From Thermoflexus sp040289485 (GTDB lineage Bacteria > Chloroflexota > Anaerolineae > Thermoflexales > Thermoflexaceae), in the NCBI RefSeq assembly GCF_040289485.1, contig NZ_PSLG01000034.1, forward strand, positions 1 through 22,400: a stretch of 22,400 nt of DNA, given 5' to 3'. Below the pieces are notes generated by a model, which did no database searches, was not told where the DNA came from, and saw only the letters and a program-made list of their open reading frames with translations. This document shows, in pieces, positions 14,219 to 22,400 of this stretch. Each line of letters begins with the position of its first letter. Position 1 is the stretch's first letter. Made by a program: the position numbers and the translations under genes.

Positions 14219-14728
14219 GTGGGGGAATGGATTGCGTTTCTCGTCCTGGCGGCGGTGGCCATCGCCACGGCCCTGGGGACGGTGGCCGTCCGGAACGCGG
14301 TGCACAGCGCCCTGTTCCTGGTGCTCAACCTGCTCACCGTGGCCGCCTTTTATCTGCTGCTGAACGCTCCCTTCGTGGCCATGGTGCAGATCGCCGTCTA
14401 CGCCGGGGCGGTGATGGTGCTTTTCCTGTTCGTGATCATGATGCTCGGGGCGGAGCGGGTCAGCGGTGCCCCCGGGATGCGGTGGCAGATCCCGCTGGCG
14501 CTGGCCTGGGGCGGGATCCTGATCGGAGGGATCCTGTTCGCGTTCCTGCAGGCCCCCATGGAGCTCCCGCCGGCGGGCAGCCCCCCGGCGCCCCTGGGGG
14601 ATCCGGCGGCCATCGGCGGGCGGCTGCTGACGACCCACGCGCTGCCCTTTGAGGTCACCTCGGTGCTGCTGCTGATCGCCATGGTGGGCGTGGTGGTGCT
14701 GGCCCGCCATCACGGTTCGGGGGGCTGA
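14219..14728 (+). CDS. nuoJ: NADH-quinone oxidoreductase subunit J
   Basis: This 169-residue membrane subunit has about five helices. The third helix, with QIAVYAGAVMVLFLFVIMML at 57-76, contains Tyr61 and the pi-bulge that changes shape between complex I states. I chose GTG 14219 because GGAGG at 14206-14210 sits eight bases before it and the protein then begins with a normal MGEWIAFLVL helix. An ATG at 14204 and a TTG at 14195 are in frame, but the ATG would overlap its own ribosome site. The loop 109-135 is Pro/Gly-rich. Confidence 0.92.
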   Translation: MGEWIAFLVLAAVAIATALGTVAVRNAVHSALFLVLNLLTVAAFYLLLNAPFVAMVQIAVYAGAVMVLFLFVIMMLGAERVSGAPGMRWQIPLALAWGGILIGGILFAFLQAPMELPPAGSPPAPLGDPAAIGGRLLTTHALPFEVTSVLLLIAMVGVVVLARHHGSGG

Positions 14729-14731
14729 GGG

Positions 14732-15034
14732 ATGGTGACGCTGGCCCATTATCTGGCCCTGAGCGCGTTGCTGTTCGGGATCGGGGCGGTCGGCTTCCTG
14801 GTGCGCCGCAACGCCCTGATCCTTTTCATGTGCGTCGAGCTGATGCTCAACGCGGCCGGCCTGGCCTTTGTGGCCGCCTCCCGCTACCGCGGCCTCTTGG
14901 AGGGCCAGTTGGCGGTCTTCTTCGTGCTGGTGGTGGCCGCGGCGGAGGTGGCGGTGGGCCTGGCCCTGATGGTGGCCATCTTCCGCACCAAGCAAACCAC
15001 CAACGTGGACGACCTGAGCAGCCTGCGGGGTTGA
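14732..15034 (+). CDS. nuoK: NADH-quinone oxidoreductase subunit K
   Basis: This 100-residue, three-helix membrane subunit is homologous to MrpC. The two membrane glutamates needed for coupling are present: Glu36 in MCVELMLNA and Glu72 in AAAEVAVGLAL. The length is normal. It begins three bases after the nuoJ stop (TGAGGGATG); a GTG immediately after the ATG is an alternative start with almost no effect on the product. Confidence 0.97.
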   Translation: MVTLAHYLALSALLFGIGAVGFLVRRNALILFMCVELMLNAAGLAFVAASRYRGLLEGQLAVFFVLVVAAAEVAVGLALMVAIFRTKQTTNVDDLSSLRG

Positions 15035-15046
15035 GAGGGGAAGACG

Positions 15047-16963
15047 ATGGAGAGCCTCTTCGCCGGGTCGTGGCTAATCATCGCGTTCCCGCTGCTGGGC
15101 TTCTTGGTCAACCTGCTCTCCACCGGCCAGACCCGGGAGCGGACGGTCGGGGTGGTGGCCTCTGCGGCCGCCGCTGCGTCCTTCGGGACGTCGGCCCTGG
15201 TTTTCGCCGCGCTGCTCGCCCGGCCGCCGGAGGCCCGGATGGTGGAGGTGACCCTCTACCGCTGGGCGGCGGTCCCTCCGCTGACGGTGGAGGTGGGGCT
15301 GCGGATCGACCCCCTCTCGGCGACCATGGCCCTGCTGGTCACCCTGGTGGGGACGCTGATCCATGTTTACTCCATCGGCTATATGGCCGGCGATCCCTAC
15401 GTCCGCCGCTTCTTTATGTTCCTCAACCTGTTCCTGGCCTCGATGCTGCTGCTGATCCTGGCGGACAACTTCCTGGTCCTCTTCGCGGGCTGGGAGCTGG
15501 TGGGACTGTGCTCGTATCTGCTGATCGGCTTCTGGTTCGAGGTCCCTTACAACGCGGGGGCGGGCCGCAAGGCCTTCATCGTGAACCGGATCGGGGACTT
15601 CGGCTTCACCCTGGGGCTGCTGCTGATCTTTTGGACCTTCGGCACTTTTCATTACGGGTCGATCTTCGAGGCGCTGGCCCGGCGCCCGCTGGAAGCCGGC
15701 CTGGCCACGCTGATGGCCCTGCTGCTGTTCGCGGGGGTGACGGGCAAGAGCGCTCAGATCCCGCTTTACGTGTGGCTGCCCGACGCGATGGCCGGTCCGA
15801 CCCCTGTCTCGGCCCTCATCCACGCGGCCACCATGGTCACGGCCGGGGTCTACCTGATCCTCCGGGCCCAGCCCCTCTTCGCGGCGGCGCCCGCCGCCCA
15901 GGCGGTGATCACCCTGGTGGGGGCGGCCACTGCCCTGTGGGCGGCCCTCATCGCCGTGGGCCAGTTCGACATCAAGCGGGTGCTGGCCTTTTCCACCATC
16001 TCCCAGCTGGGTTCCATGGTGGCGGCCGCGGGGGCCGGGGCCGCGACGGCGGCCCTCTTCCATCTGGGCACCCACGCCTTCTTCAAGGCCCTGCTCTTCC
16101 TGGGGGCAGGTTCGGTGATCCACGCCCTGGCCCACGCCCACGGCGCCCACGGGGAGATCGACCCCAACGACATGCGGCGGATGGGCGGGCTGGCCCGGCG
16201 GATGCCCCTCACCTTCTGGACTTATGCGGTGGGGGCGGCGGCCCTGGCCGGGGTGCCCCCGCTGGCCGGGTTCTGGAGCAAGGAGGAGATCCTGACGGCC
16301 CTGGGGGAGAGGGGCGGATGGGCGACCATCGCCTCCGGGCTGCTGGTGGCGGCAGCCTTCCTCACGGCCTTCTATATGACCCGCCAGGTGATGCTGATCT
16401 TCGCGGGAGATCCGCGCAGCCCGGCTGCTGCCCATGCTGCCGAGAGCTCGGCGGTGATGACAGTCCCGCTTCTCTTCTTCGCGCTCTTCTCGATAGCGGC
16501 GGGGTGGGTCAACGCCCCCGGGGTCGCGGCCCTGGCCCGCTGGCTGGGCGCCGCGCACGAAACGACCTTCCATTGGGAATCGGCCCTCCCGACGGTCCTC
16601 ATCACCGGGGCGGGGATCCTGCTGGCCTGGGCCCTCTATCGGCCGGGAGCGGGGCCCGAAGGGGTGGAAGATCCGCTGCAAGCGCGGCTGGACGGGCTGT
16701 TCGAGGCCCTTCGGGAGCGGCTCTACGTGGATGCGCTTTATCATTTCCTTTTCGTCCAGCCGTTCCAGGGGGTGGCGACGGCGGTGGCCACCCGCCTGGA
16801 GCCTTATGGGATCGACGGGGCGGTCCACGGGCTGGCCCGCGCGGTCGGGCGGGCGGCGGCGCTGGCCCGCCGCTGGAGCACGGGCTACGTGCGCCAGTAT
16901 GGCCTCTCGGTGCTCCTCGGGGCGGCCCTCCTGGCCCTCTATGTCCTGGCGGCCCTTCGTTGA
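15047..16963 (+). CDS. nuoL: NADH-quinone oxidoreductase subunit L (antiporter-like)
   Basis: This 638-residue distal proton-pumping subunit is related to MrpA/Na+-H+ antiporters. It has more than a dozen hydrophobic helices. Key residues are Glu150 in FAGWELVGLCSYLLIG, Lys234 in GVTGKSAQIPLYVWLPDAM, and His259 in ALIHAATMVTAGVYL. The C-terminal part (about 540-638) should hold the long lateral helix and the last anchoring helix. GAGGGGAAG precedes the ATG. The gene follows nuoK by 12 nt. Confidence 0.97.
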   Translation: MESLFAGSWLIIAFPLLGFLVNLLSTGQTRERTVGVVASAAAAASFGTSALVFAALLARPPEARMVEVTLYRWAAVPPLTVEVGLRIDPLSATMALLVTLVGTLIHVYSIGYMAGDPYVRRFFMFLNLFLASMLLLILADNFLVLFAGWELVGLCSYLLIGFWFEVPYNAGAGRKAFIVNRIGDFGFTLGLLLIFWTFGTFHYGSIFEALARRPLEAGLATLMALLLFAGVTGKSAQIPLYVWLPDAMAGPTPVSALIHAATMVTAGVYLILRAQPLFAAAPAAQAVITLVGAATALWAALIAVGQFDIKRVLAFSTISQLGSMVAAAGAGAATAALFHLGTHAFFKALLFLGAGSVIHALAHAHGAHGEIDPNDMRRMGGLARRMPLTFWTYAVGAAALAGVPPLAGFWSKEEILTALGERGGWATIASGLLVAAAFLTAFYMTRQVMLIFAGDPRSPAAAHAAESSAVMTVPLLFFALFSIAAGWVNAPGVAALARWLGAAHETTFHWESALPTVLITGAGILLAWALYRPGAGPEGVEDPLQARLDGLFEALRERLYVDALYHFLFVQPFQGVATAVATRLEPYGIDGAVHGLARAVGRAAALARRWSTGYVRQYGLSVLLGAALLALYVLAALR

Positions 16964-16994
16964 TGCGCGACGAACATGGACGAGGCGATGGGCG

Positions 16995-18515
16995 ATGACG
17001 GTTCCTCTTCTCACGGCGATGCTGGGGCTCCCCCTGGCGGGGGCGCTGGGGATCCTGGCGATCCCCCGGGATCGGGTCGGGGCGATCCGCTGGACAGCCC
17101 TGGGGACCAGCATGGCGGTCCTGGGGCTGGCCCTGGCGGTCCTGGTTGGCTTTGACCCTCAGCGGCCGGGGCTCCAGTTCGTGGAGCGCTGGGTCTGGGC
17201 CCCGGCCATCGGGGCGAGCTATATCGTGGGCGTCGACGGGATCAGCCTGTGGCTGGTCCTGCTGACCGCGCTGATCTTTCCCCTGGCCCTGGGCGCCTCG
17301 TGGACGATCGCGGAGCGGGTGAAGGAATACATGGCCTTGATGTTGCTTCTGGAGGCGGGGGTGCTGGGGGTGTTCCTGGCCCACGACCTCCTGCTGTTTT
17401 ACATCTTCTGGGAGTTCACCCTGGTCCCCATGACCCTGCTGATCGGGATCTGGGGCGGCCCGCGCCGGGTTTATGCGGCGGTGAAGTTCTTCCTCTACAC
17501 GATGGCCGGGTCGATCTTCATGCTGATGGGCATCATCGCCCTGTGGCTCCTCTCGCGGTCGTTGACGGGGACGGGGACCTTCGACCTGGATCGGATGGCC
17601 CGCCACGGGAGCCCCCTGCTCTCCCCGGAGGCGCAGCGCTGGCTTTTCGTGGCCTTCGGGCTGGCCTTCGCCGTCAAGGTGCCCATGTGGCCGTTCCACT
17701 CGTGGCTGCCGGACGCCCACGTGGAGGCGCCCACGGCTGGCTCGGTGATCCTGGCGGCGCTCCTGCTGAAGATGGGGGCCTATGGGTTCCTGCGGTTCAA
17801 TTTCTCCCTGTTCCCGGCGGCGGCCCGGGCGCTGGCCCTGCCGGTGGCCGTCCTGGCGGTGGTGGCCATCCTCTACGGGGCCCTGGCCGCCTACGCCCAG
17901 GAGGACTTCAAGCGCCTGGTGGCGTTCTCCAGCGTCTCCCACATGGGCTTCGTGATGCTGGGGCTGGCCGCCCTCAACCCCCTGGGGGTCCAGGCGGCGC
18001 TGTTGCAGATGGTCAACCACGGCCTGAGCACCGGGGGGCTGTTCCTGCTGGTGGGGATGCTCTACGAGCGCACCCACACCCGGGACTTCCGGGCGCTCGG
18101 GGGGCTGTGGAAGGTCATGCCCCTTTACGGGGGGATCCTGATGGTGGTCGGCTTCTCGTCCATGGGGCTGCCGGGGTTGAACGGGTTCGTGGGGGAGTTC
18201 CTGATCCTCTTGGGGTCCTTCGGGGCGGCGGCCCTGGGGCCGGCGGCCCGTTGGCTGACGGCGGCGGCGGCCTTCGGGGTGGTGCTGGCGGCGGTCTACA
18301 TCCTGACGATGCTGATGCGGGTGCTGCACGGGCCGCTGCCGCCGCGGTGGCAGGGGCTGCCCGATCTGGGGGGCCGGGAGCTGGCGATCATGGCGCCGCT
18401 GCTGGCCTTGATCCTCTTCATCGGTCTGTATCCCATGCCGTTCTTCGCCGCCATGGATGCCTCGGTGCGGCAGGCCCTGGCGGCCCTCTCGGGGGCCGCG
18501 CTGTCCACCCGTTGA
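16995..18515 (+). CDS. nuoM: NADH-quinone oxidoreductase subunit M (antiporter-like)
   Basis: This 506-residue proton-pumping membrane subunit has Glu140 in YIFWEFTLVPMTLLIG, Lys228 in FAVKVPMWPFHSWLPDAHVEAPT (the latter written only to mark the helix 7-8 signature near 226-247) and Lys259 in LLLKMGAYG. It has about 14 helices. The start chosen is ATG 16995, which gives a hydrophobic first helix (MTVPLLTAMLGLPLAG). The frame is open farther upstream but overlaps the end of nuoL and is out of character. An out-of-frame ATG lies at 16988. The ribosome site (GACGAGG) is weak. Confidence 0.96.
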   Translation: MTVPLLTAMLGLPLAGALGILAIPRDRVGAIRWTALGTSMAVLGLALAVLVGFDPQRPGLQFVERWVWAPAIGASYIVGVDGISLWLVLLTALIFPLALGASWTIAERVKEYMALMLLLEAGVLGVFLAHDLLLFYIFWEFTLVPMTLLIGIWGGPRRVYAAVKFFLYTMAGSIFMLMGIIALWLLSRSLTGTGTFDLDRMARHGSPLLSPEAQRWLFVAFGLAFAVKVPMWPFHSWLPDAHVEAPTAGSVILAALLLKMGAYGFLRFNFSLFPAAARALALPVAVLAVVAILYGALAAYAQEDFKRLVAFSSVSHMGFVMLGLAALNPLGVQAALLQMVNHGLSTGGLFLLVGMLYERTHTRDFRALGGLWKVMPLYGGILMVVGFSSMGLPGLNGFVGEFLILLGSFGAAALGPAARWLTAAAAFGVVLAAVYILTMLMRVLHGPLPPRWQGLPDLGGRELAIMAPLLALILFIGLYPMPFFAAMDASVRQALAALSGAALSTR

Positions 18516-18567
18516 GCCGGTGGCGCGGCCCCTCGGGCCTGGATGACGCCTCCTGGAGGAGCGTGGG

Positions 18568-20004
18568 ATGACCTTGTTGCAAGCGTGGATCCCGCTGTTG
18601 CCGACGCTGGTCCTGACGGCCGGGGCCCTCGCCCTGATCCTCGCGGAGGCCTTCCGGCGGCCCGGTCCGACCCGGGGGATGGTGTGGGGGGCGTTGGGGA
18701 TCGCCCTCGTGGGACTGGGCGTGGTAGGGGGGCTGTTGGCCTTGCTGCCGGGGGAGGGCCCTGGGGAGGGCTTCTCCGGGATGGTGCGCTGGGACCGCCC
18801 GGCCGGCGGGTTGAGCCTGGTCCTCCTGATCGGGACCGCCCTGGCGGTCTTGCTTTCGCGACGGTATCTGGTGGATCAAGGGCTGGACCGGGGGGAGTAT
18901 TATGTGTTCCTGCTGCTGGCCGCCGCAGGGATGACGCTGATGGCTGTGGCCCAGGACCTGCTGGTGGTCTTCCTGGCGTTGGAGGGGCTCTCCATCCCCC
19001 TCTACGTGCTGGCCGGCTTCGCGCGGCCGCGGGCCGCGTCGGAGGAAGCGGCCCTGAAGTATTTCCTGCTGGGGGCCTTCGCCTCGGCCTTCCTGGTGTT
19101 CGGGATCGCGCTGATTTTCGCAGGTTCGGGGACCACCCAGTTGTCGGCGCTGGCGGGCAGGTTGCGAGCCCTGGAGGCAGGGGGTCGCCTTCTGGTCGGG
19201 ATGGGGAGCGCCCTGGTGCTGGTGGCGCTGGGGTTCAAGGTGGCGGCGGTGCCCTTTCATTTGTGGACGCCGGACGTCTATGAGGGGGCACCCACGCCGG
19301 TGACGGCCTTCATGGCGGCGGCCACCAAGACGGCAGGGATGGCGGCCCTGATCCGGGTGTTCCTCATCGGCCTGGGGCCGGCGGCGGAGGTCTGGCATGG
19401 GCCGGTGGCGGCGATGGCGGCGGCGACCATGGTCGTCGGGAACGTCGTGGCCCTCCTGCAGCCGAACTTCAAGCGGATGATGGCCTACTCCAGCATCGCC
19501 CACGCCGGCTATCTGCTCCTCGGGTTGCTGGGGGCGCCGGGCCTGGCCCTGCCGGGGGTGCTCTTCTACCTGCTGGCCTACACCTTCGCCACCATGGGGG
19601 CCTTCGCGGTGGCGGTGGGGATGGCGGGGTCGGAGGGGGAGGATCCCTCCCTGGAGGCCTATGCGGGGGTGGCCCGCCGGGCGCCTGGCATGGGCACGGC
19701 GATGCTCTTGTTCATGCTCTCCCTGATCGGCGTGCCGCCCACGGCCGGCTTCTTCGCCAAGTTGCTGCTCTTCGCCGCGGCATGGCAGGGGGGATGGGCG
19801 GGCCTGGTGATCCTGGGGGGGATCACCACGGTGCTCTCGGCCTATTTCTATCTGCGGGTGGTGGTGGCGATGTGGATGGGCCGCGCCGAACGGGAGCGGA
19901 CGCCGGTCCGCGACCCCTGGCTGCGCCTCTCGGTGGTCCTCTCGGGGCTGGCCACCCTCGTCCTCGGGATCCTCTGGGTGATGATGGGCGGGCTCTCGGT
20001 GTGA
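18568..20004 (+). CDS. nuoN: NADH-quinone oxidoreductase subunit N (antiporter-like)
   Basis: This 478-residue proton-pumping membrane subunit ends the operon. Glu139 is in FLALEGLSIPLYVLAG, Lys224 in GFKVAAVPFHLWTPDVYEG, and Lys254 in FMAAATKTAGMAAL. FAKLLLF near the end of the core is also typical. About 14 helices are visible. The start is fixed by GGAGGAG at 18555-18561, six bases before the ATG. That ribosome site could weakly pair with CCTC at 18549-18552, a minor point. The next gene is 242 nt away, so the transcript probably ends here. Confidence 0.96.
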   Translation: MTLLQAWIPLLPTLVLTAGALALILAEAFRRPGPTRGMVWGALGIALVGLGVVGGLLALLPGEGPGEGFSGMVRWDRPAGGLSLVLLIGTALAVLLSRRYLVDQGLDRGEYYVFLLLAAAGMTLMAVAQDLLVVFLALEGLSIPLYVLAGFARPRAASEEAALKYFLLGAFASAFLVFGIALIFAGSGTTQLSALAGRLRALEAGGRLLVGMGSALVLVALGFKVAAVPFHLWTPDVYEGAPTPVTAFMAAATKTAGMAALIRVFLIGLGPAAEVWHGPVAAMAAATMVVGNVVALLQPNFKRMMAYSSIAHAGYLLLGLLGAPGLALPGVLFYLLAYTFATMGAFAVAVGMAGSEGEDPSLEAYAGVARRAPGMGTAMLLFMLSLIGVPPTAGFFAKLLLFAAAWQGGWAGLVILGGITTVLSAYFYLRVVVAMWMGRAERERTPVRDPWLRLSVVLSGLATLVLGILWVMMGGLSV

Positions 20005-20056
20005 GGAGAAGCTGGAAAGGAGGGGATCCGGACCGACCCCACGGCCGCCTCCCGAC

Positions 20057-20068
20057 CATGAGCTCATG
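20057..20068. repeat. Perfect 12-bp palindrome between nuoN and ffh
   Basis: CATGAGCTCATG is its own reverse complement, located 53 nt after the nuoN stop and about 75 nt before the proposed ffh -35 box. It has no loop and no T-tract, so it is not a terminator; it could be a binding site for a dimeric regulator. No other copy was noticed in the window. Elsewhere in the 242-nt gap I found only a weak stem (20118-20122 with 20132-20136), no clear terminator and no SRP RNA motif. Confidence 0.35.
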
Positions 20069-20142
20069 CGCGCTCGATCTTGCCCCCCTTCCCCGGACCT
20101 CCAGCGGGAGAGCGCAAAGGCCATCGCCTCCGGCCTCTGCCA

Positions 20143-20171
20143 TTGTCCGCGCGTTGGGTTCCCAGTATCAT
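20143..20171 (+). promoter_or_regulatory. Probable sigma-70-type promoter of ffh-rpsP-khpA-rimM
   Basis: The -35 candidate TTGTCC at 20143-20148 matches TTGACA at four positions. The -10 TATCAT at 20166-20171 matches TATAAT at five. The spacer is the ideal 17 nt. The expected start is near 20178, giving a leader of about 69 nt to the ffh ATG. The position within the long gap after nuoN supports it; no other good pair was seen there. Confidence 0.6.
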
Positions 20172-20246
20172 GGAAATCGGCCACGGGTCGGGCCGAGCGG
20201 GGTCCCGGCCTGGGGGATGATCGCACCGGGGCGGTGGGAAGCGGGG

Positions 20247-21581
20247 ATGTTCGAGGGGCTGACCCAGAAGCTGCAAGGGATCTTCAACCGCCTGGGGCGG
20301 CGGGGGGTGCTCACGGAGGCCGACGTGGAAGCGGCCCTCCGGGAGATCCGCCTGGCCCTCCTGGAGGCCGACGTCCACTACGCCGTGGTCCGGGATCTCC
20401 TGGCCCGGGTGCGGGAACGGGCGGTCGGCGCCGAGGGGATCCGTAGCCTCACCCCCGCCCAGCAGGTGGTCAAGATCGTCTACGAGGAGCTGGTCGCCAC
20501 CCTCGGGAGCCCCGCGCCCATCCGCTTGGACGGCCCGCCGCCCCATGGGGTGATGCTGGTGGGCCTGCAGGGCTCCGGCAAGACCACGACGGCGGCCAAG
20601 CTGGCCCTGCGCCTGCGCAAGGCCGGGCAGCGCCCCCTCCTGGTGGCGGCGGACGTCTACCGGCCAGCGGCAGCGACCCAGCTGGAGGTCCTCGGCCGCC
20701 AGCTGGGCCTCCCGGTTTACGCCGAGGGCCCAGGGGCCGACCCCGTGGACATCGCCCGGCGGGCGGTCCGGGTGGCCCGGGAGCAGGGCCACACCCTGGT
20801 CGTCCTGGACACCGCCGGCCGCCTGCACATCGACGACGAGATGATGGCGGAGCTGGAGGCCATCCGCGCCGCGGTGCGCCCCCAGGAGGTCCTCTTGGTG
20901 GTGGATGCGATGACCGGCCAGGACGCGGTGCGGGCCGCGGAGGCCTTCCACCGGCGCCTGGGGCTGACCGGGCTGATCCTCACCAAACTGGACGGCGACG
21001 CGCGGGGCGGGGCGGCCATCAGCATCCGGGCGGTCACCGGCGTGCCCATCAAGTTCATCGGGGTGGGGGAGAAGCCGGACCAGCTGGAGCCCTTCCAGCC
21101 GGAGGGGCTGGCCTCCCGCATCCTGGGCATGGGGGACGTGCGGGCGCTGATCCAGAAGGCCCAGGAGGCGGTGGAGGCCGAGAAGGCGGCGGAGATGGCC
21201 CGCAAGCTCTCCCGGGCGGAGTTCACCTTGGAGGACTTCCGGGAGCAGCTGCGCACGCTGCGCAAGATGGGGCCCCTCTCCCAGTTGCTGGAGCTGCTGC
21301 CCGGCTACGGGCAGATCGCCCGGACCTTCTCGCCGGAGGAGGCCGACCGGCGGTTCAAGCGGATCGAGGCCATCATCAACTCGATGACGCCGGAGGAGCG
21401 GCGCCACCCCGAGATCATCAACGCCAGCCGCAAGCGCCGCATCGCCCGGGGCAGCGGGACCACCGTCCAGGAGGTCAACCAGCTGCTCCAGGAGTTCCGC
21501 CAGATCCAGCGCCTGATGAAGCAGATGAAGTCCGGGAAGGGAGGGCTGCCCTTCCCCTTTCTCCGATCAGGAAAACTTTAA
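20247..21581 (+). CDS. ffh: Signal recognition particle GTPase Ffh (SRP54)
   Basis: This 444-residue cytoplasmic protein targets nascent membrane proteins to the FtsY receptor. The N domain (1-90) has the four-helix bundle with EADVEAALREIRLALLEADV. The G domain has the P-loop GLQGSGKTT at 106-114, DVYRPAA at 136-142, DTAGR at 188-192, TKLDG at 246-250, and the closing GVGEKPDQLEPF. The methionine-containing M domain (about 300-430) ends with the SRP-RNA-binding segment around 393-411 (SRKRRIARGSGTTVQEV). All are intact, so it is complete. The start at 20247 gives the canonical MFEGLTQKLQ; a possible in-frame ATG at 20217 would add ten residues. The ribosome site (GGGAAGCGGGG) is modest. Confidence 0.97.
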   Translation: MFEGLTQKLQGIFNRLGRRGVLTEADVEAALREIRLALLEADVHYAVVRDLLARVRERAVGAEGIRSLTPAQQVVKIVYEELVATLGSPAPIRLDGPPPHGVMLVGLQGSGKTTTAAKLALRLRKAGQRPLLVAADVYRPAAATQLEVLGRQLGLPVYAEGPGADPVDIARRAVRVAREQGHTLVVLDTAGRLHIDDEMMAELEAIRAAVRPQEVLLVVDAMTGQDAVRAAEAFHRRLGLTGLILTKLDGDARGGAAISIRAVTGVPIKFIGVGEKPDQLEPFQPEGLASRILGMGDVRALIQKAQEAVEAEKAAEMARKLSRAEFTLEDFREQLRTLRKMGPLSQLLELLPGYGQIARTFSPEEADRRFKRIEAIINSMTPEERRHPEIINASRKRRIARGSGTTVQEVNQLLQEFRQIQRLMKQMKSGKGGLPFPFLRSGKL

Positions 21582-21597
21582 GACCGCGAGGGGGAGA

Positions 21598-21930
21598 ATG
21601 GTTCGGATCCGACTGCAGCGGATGGGCAAGAAGCACGAGCCGACCTATCGGATCGTGGTCACCGATGCGCGGGCGCCCCGGGACGGGAAGTTCATCGAGA
21701 TCATCGGCCATTACAACCCGCGCACGGAGCCGGAGACCATCGTGGTGAACGAGGCGCGGGCCCTCCACTGGCTGCGGGTGGGCGCCCAGCCGACGGAGGC
21801 GGTGCGCATCCTGTTCCGCAAGACGGGGACGCTGGCGCGCTTCGAGCGGCTGAAGGCCGGCGAGCCCCTGGAGGCGCTGGTCGCCGAGGCGACCGCCTTG
21901 GAGGCCGGGACCCGCACCTCGACCCGGTGA
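21598..21930 (+). CDS. rpsP: 30S ribosomal protein S16
   Basis: This 110-residue protein starts with MVRIRLQRMGKKHEPTYRIVV, the S16 signature (shown only in part: RIRLQRMGKK at 3-12), then DARAPRDGKFIEIIGHYNP at 23-41 and the helix WLRVGAQPTEAVRILFRKTG. A C-terminal extension of about 25 residues rich in Ala, Glu and Thr is common in some phyla. GGGGGAGA precedes the ATG. The gene follows ffh by 16 nt, the usual ffh-rpsP arrangement. Confidence 0.97.
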   Translation: MVRIRLQRMGKKHEPTYRIVVTDARAPRDGKFIEIIGHYNPRTEPETIVVNEARALHWLRVGAQPTEAVRILFRKTGTLARFERLKAGEPLEALVAEATALEAGTRTSTR

Positions 21931-21940
21931 GGGGGCGGCG

Positions 21941-22174
21941 ATGCGGACCTTCCTGGCCTTCGTGGCTCAGTCCCTGCTGGAGACCCCCGAGGCGGTCCAG
22001 ATCCAGGAGGTCCGGCGGGGACCGGTGGTGAAATACATTATGAAAGTGCCCCCGGCCGAGATGGGGCGGCTGATCGGCCGGGACGGGCACCTGGCGGAGG
22101 CCATCCGCCAGGTGCTGCGGGCGGTCGCGCCGTCCCACCGGAAGGTGGACCTGCGGATCGAGCCGCTGGTGTGA
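21941..22174 (+). CDS. khpA: KH-domain RNA-binding protein KhpA
   Basis: This 77-residue single KH-domain protein has the GxxG loop in LIGRDG (GRDG at 46-49), flanked by VPPAEMGR and a helix LAEAIRQVLRAV, as in KhpA (YlqC). In other bacteria it binds RNA, often together with KhpB/Jag. It starts 10 nt after the rpsP stop, with GGGGGCGG before the ATG, in the conserved rpsP-khpA-rimM order. Confidence 0.94.
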   Translation: MRTFLAFVAQSLLETPEAVQIQEVRRGPVVKYIMKVPPAEMGRLIGRDGHLAEAIRQVLRAVAPSHRKVDLRIEPLV

Positions 22175-22243
22175 GGGCGCCATCGGCGGCGACCCCCGGC
22201 CGACCTTCGCCCGGACCCCCAGAACCCGAGCGGCGCCGTCCCG

Positions 22244-22400
22244 ATGCGCAAACCGCTCCCGCGTTTCCTGGCCGTGGCCCGGATCGCCCGTCCCTGGGGC
22301 GTCCGGGGCGAGATGAAACTGGAGATCCTGACGGATTTCCCCGAGCGGCTCCCGCGCCTCCAGCGGGTCTACATCGGGGAGGAGGCGATCCCCTACGAGG
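22244..22400 (+). CDS. rimM: Ribosome maturation factor RimM, N-terminal part (cut by window end)
   Basis: From the ATG at 22244 the frame runs to the window end with 52 complete codons and no stop. The protein begins MRKPLPRFLAVARIARPWG, continues with VRGEMKLEILTDFPERL and RVYIGEEAIPYE. The RimM N-terminal barrel has just this pattern (an R-I-x-x-P-x-G-V-R-G-E stretch followed by TDFPERF). RimM binds S19 and assists 16S rRNA processing in 30S assembly. The 69-nt gap after khpA shows no promoter and no strong ribosome site. An upstream start is not excluded, but the fit of the N-terminus supports this ATG. Confidence 0.9.
   Translation, partial: MRKPLPRFLAVARIARPWGVRGEMKLEILTDFPERLPRLQRVYIGEEAIPYE

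Noticed and set aside
20005..20246. Small SRP RNA gene or intrinsic terminator between nuoN and ffh
   Set aside because: I looked for the GGAAG-type SRP RNA core hairpin and for a GC stem followed by a T-run and found neither. Only weak stems and the 12-bp palindrome are present.

Overview
The window is a G+C-rich bacterial chromosome segment. Every gene I can support lies on the + strand. It has three blocks: a small sulfur-linked cluster (219-3897), a complete 14-subunit respiratory complex I (nuo) operon with two extra genes inside it (4079-20004), and the start of an ffh-rpsP-khpA-rimM translation/secretion operon (20247 to the window end). Strong third-position G+C, a full nuoA-N set with separate nuoC and nuoD, a NuoG that keeps the extra N7 cluster cysteines, and a methanethiol-oxidase-type SBP56 protein suggest an aerobic or facultatively aerobic bacterium. 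A thermophilic Chloroflexota (Thermoflexus/Anaerolineae-like) is my best guess. That placement is inference from overall protein style, not a search.

Block 1 (219-3897) holds a two-domain rhodanese, a TusA-like sulfur carrier with an altered CPxP motif, a beta-carbonic-anhydrase-fold protein that has lost two of its three zinc ligands, an SBP56/methanethiol oxidase homologue, and a six-helix membrane protein with four intramembrane histidines. Genes 2 and 3 overlap and the other gaps are short (14-28 nt), so they are probably co-transcribed. Together they suggest oxidation of methanethiol or a related thiol, with handling of the released sulfur. A GC-rich leader able to form two mutually exclusive hairpins precedes the first gene. 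Two hairpins lacking a U-tract follow the last.

Block 2 begins with a near-consensus promoter (TTGACA, 16 nt, TGGTAGAAT) 30 nt before nuoA. Gene order is nuoA-B-C-D, an alpha/beta hydrolase, a V4R-type cysteine-rich protein, nuoE-F-G-H-I-J-K-L-M-N. The two accessory genes sit exactly between the quinone-module genes (ABCD) and the NADH-module genes (EFG). All the Fe-S cluster, FMN/NADH and proton-channel residues I looked for are present, so the complex should be functional and use NADH. Part of nuoA is strikingly AT-rich compared with everything around it.

Block 3 has its own probable promoter about 75 nt before ffh. It encodes the SRP GTPase, ribosomal protein S16, the KH-domain RNA-binding protein KhpA, and the N-terminus of the 16S processing factor RimM, which runs off the window. 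I saw no tRNA, rRNA, CRISPR array, insertion sequence or prophage gene.
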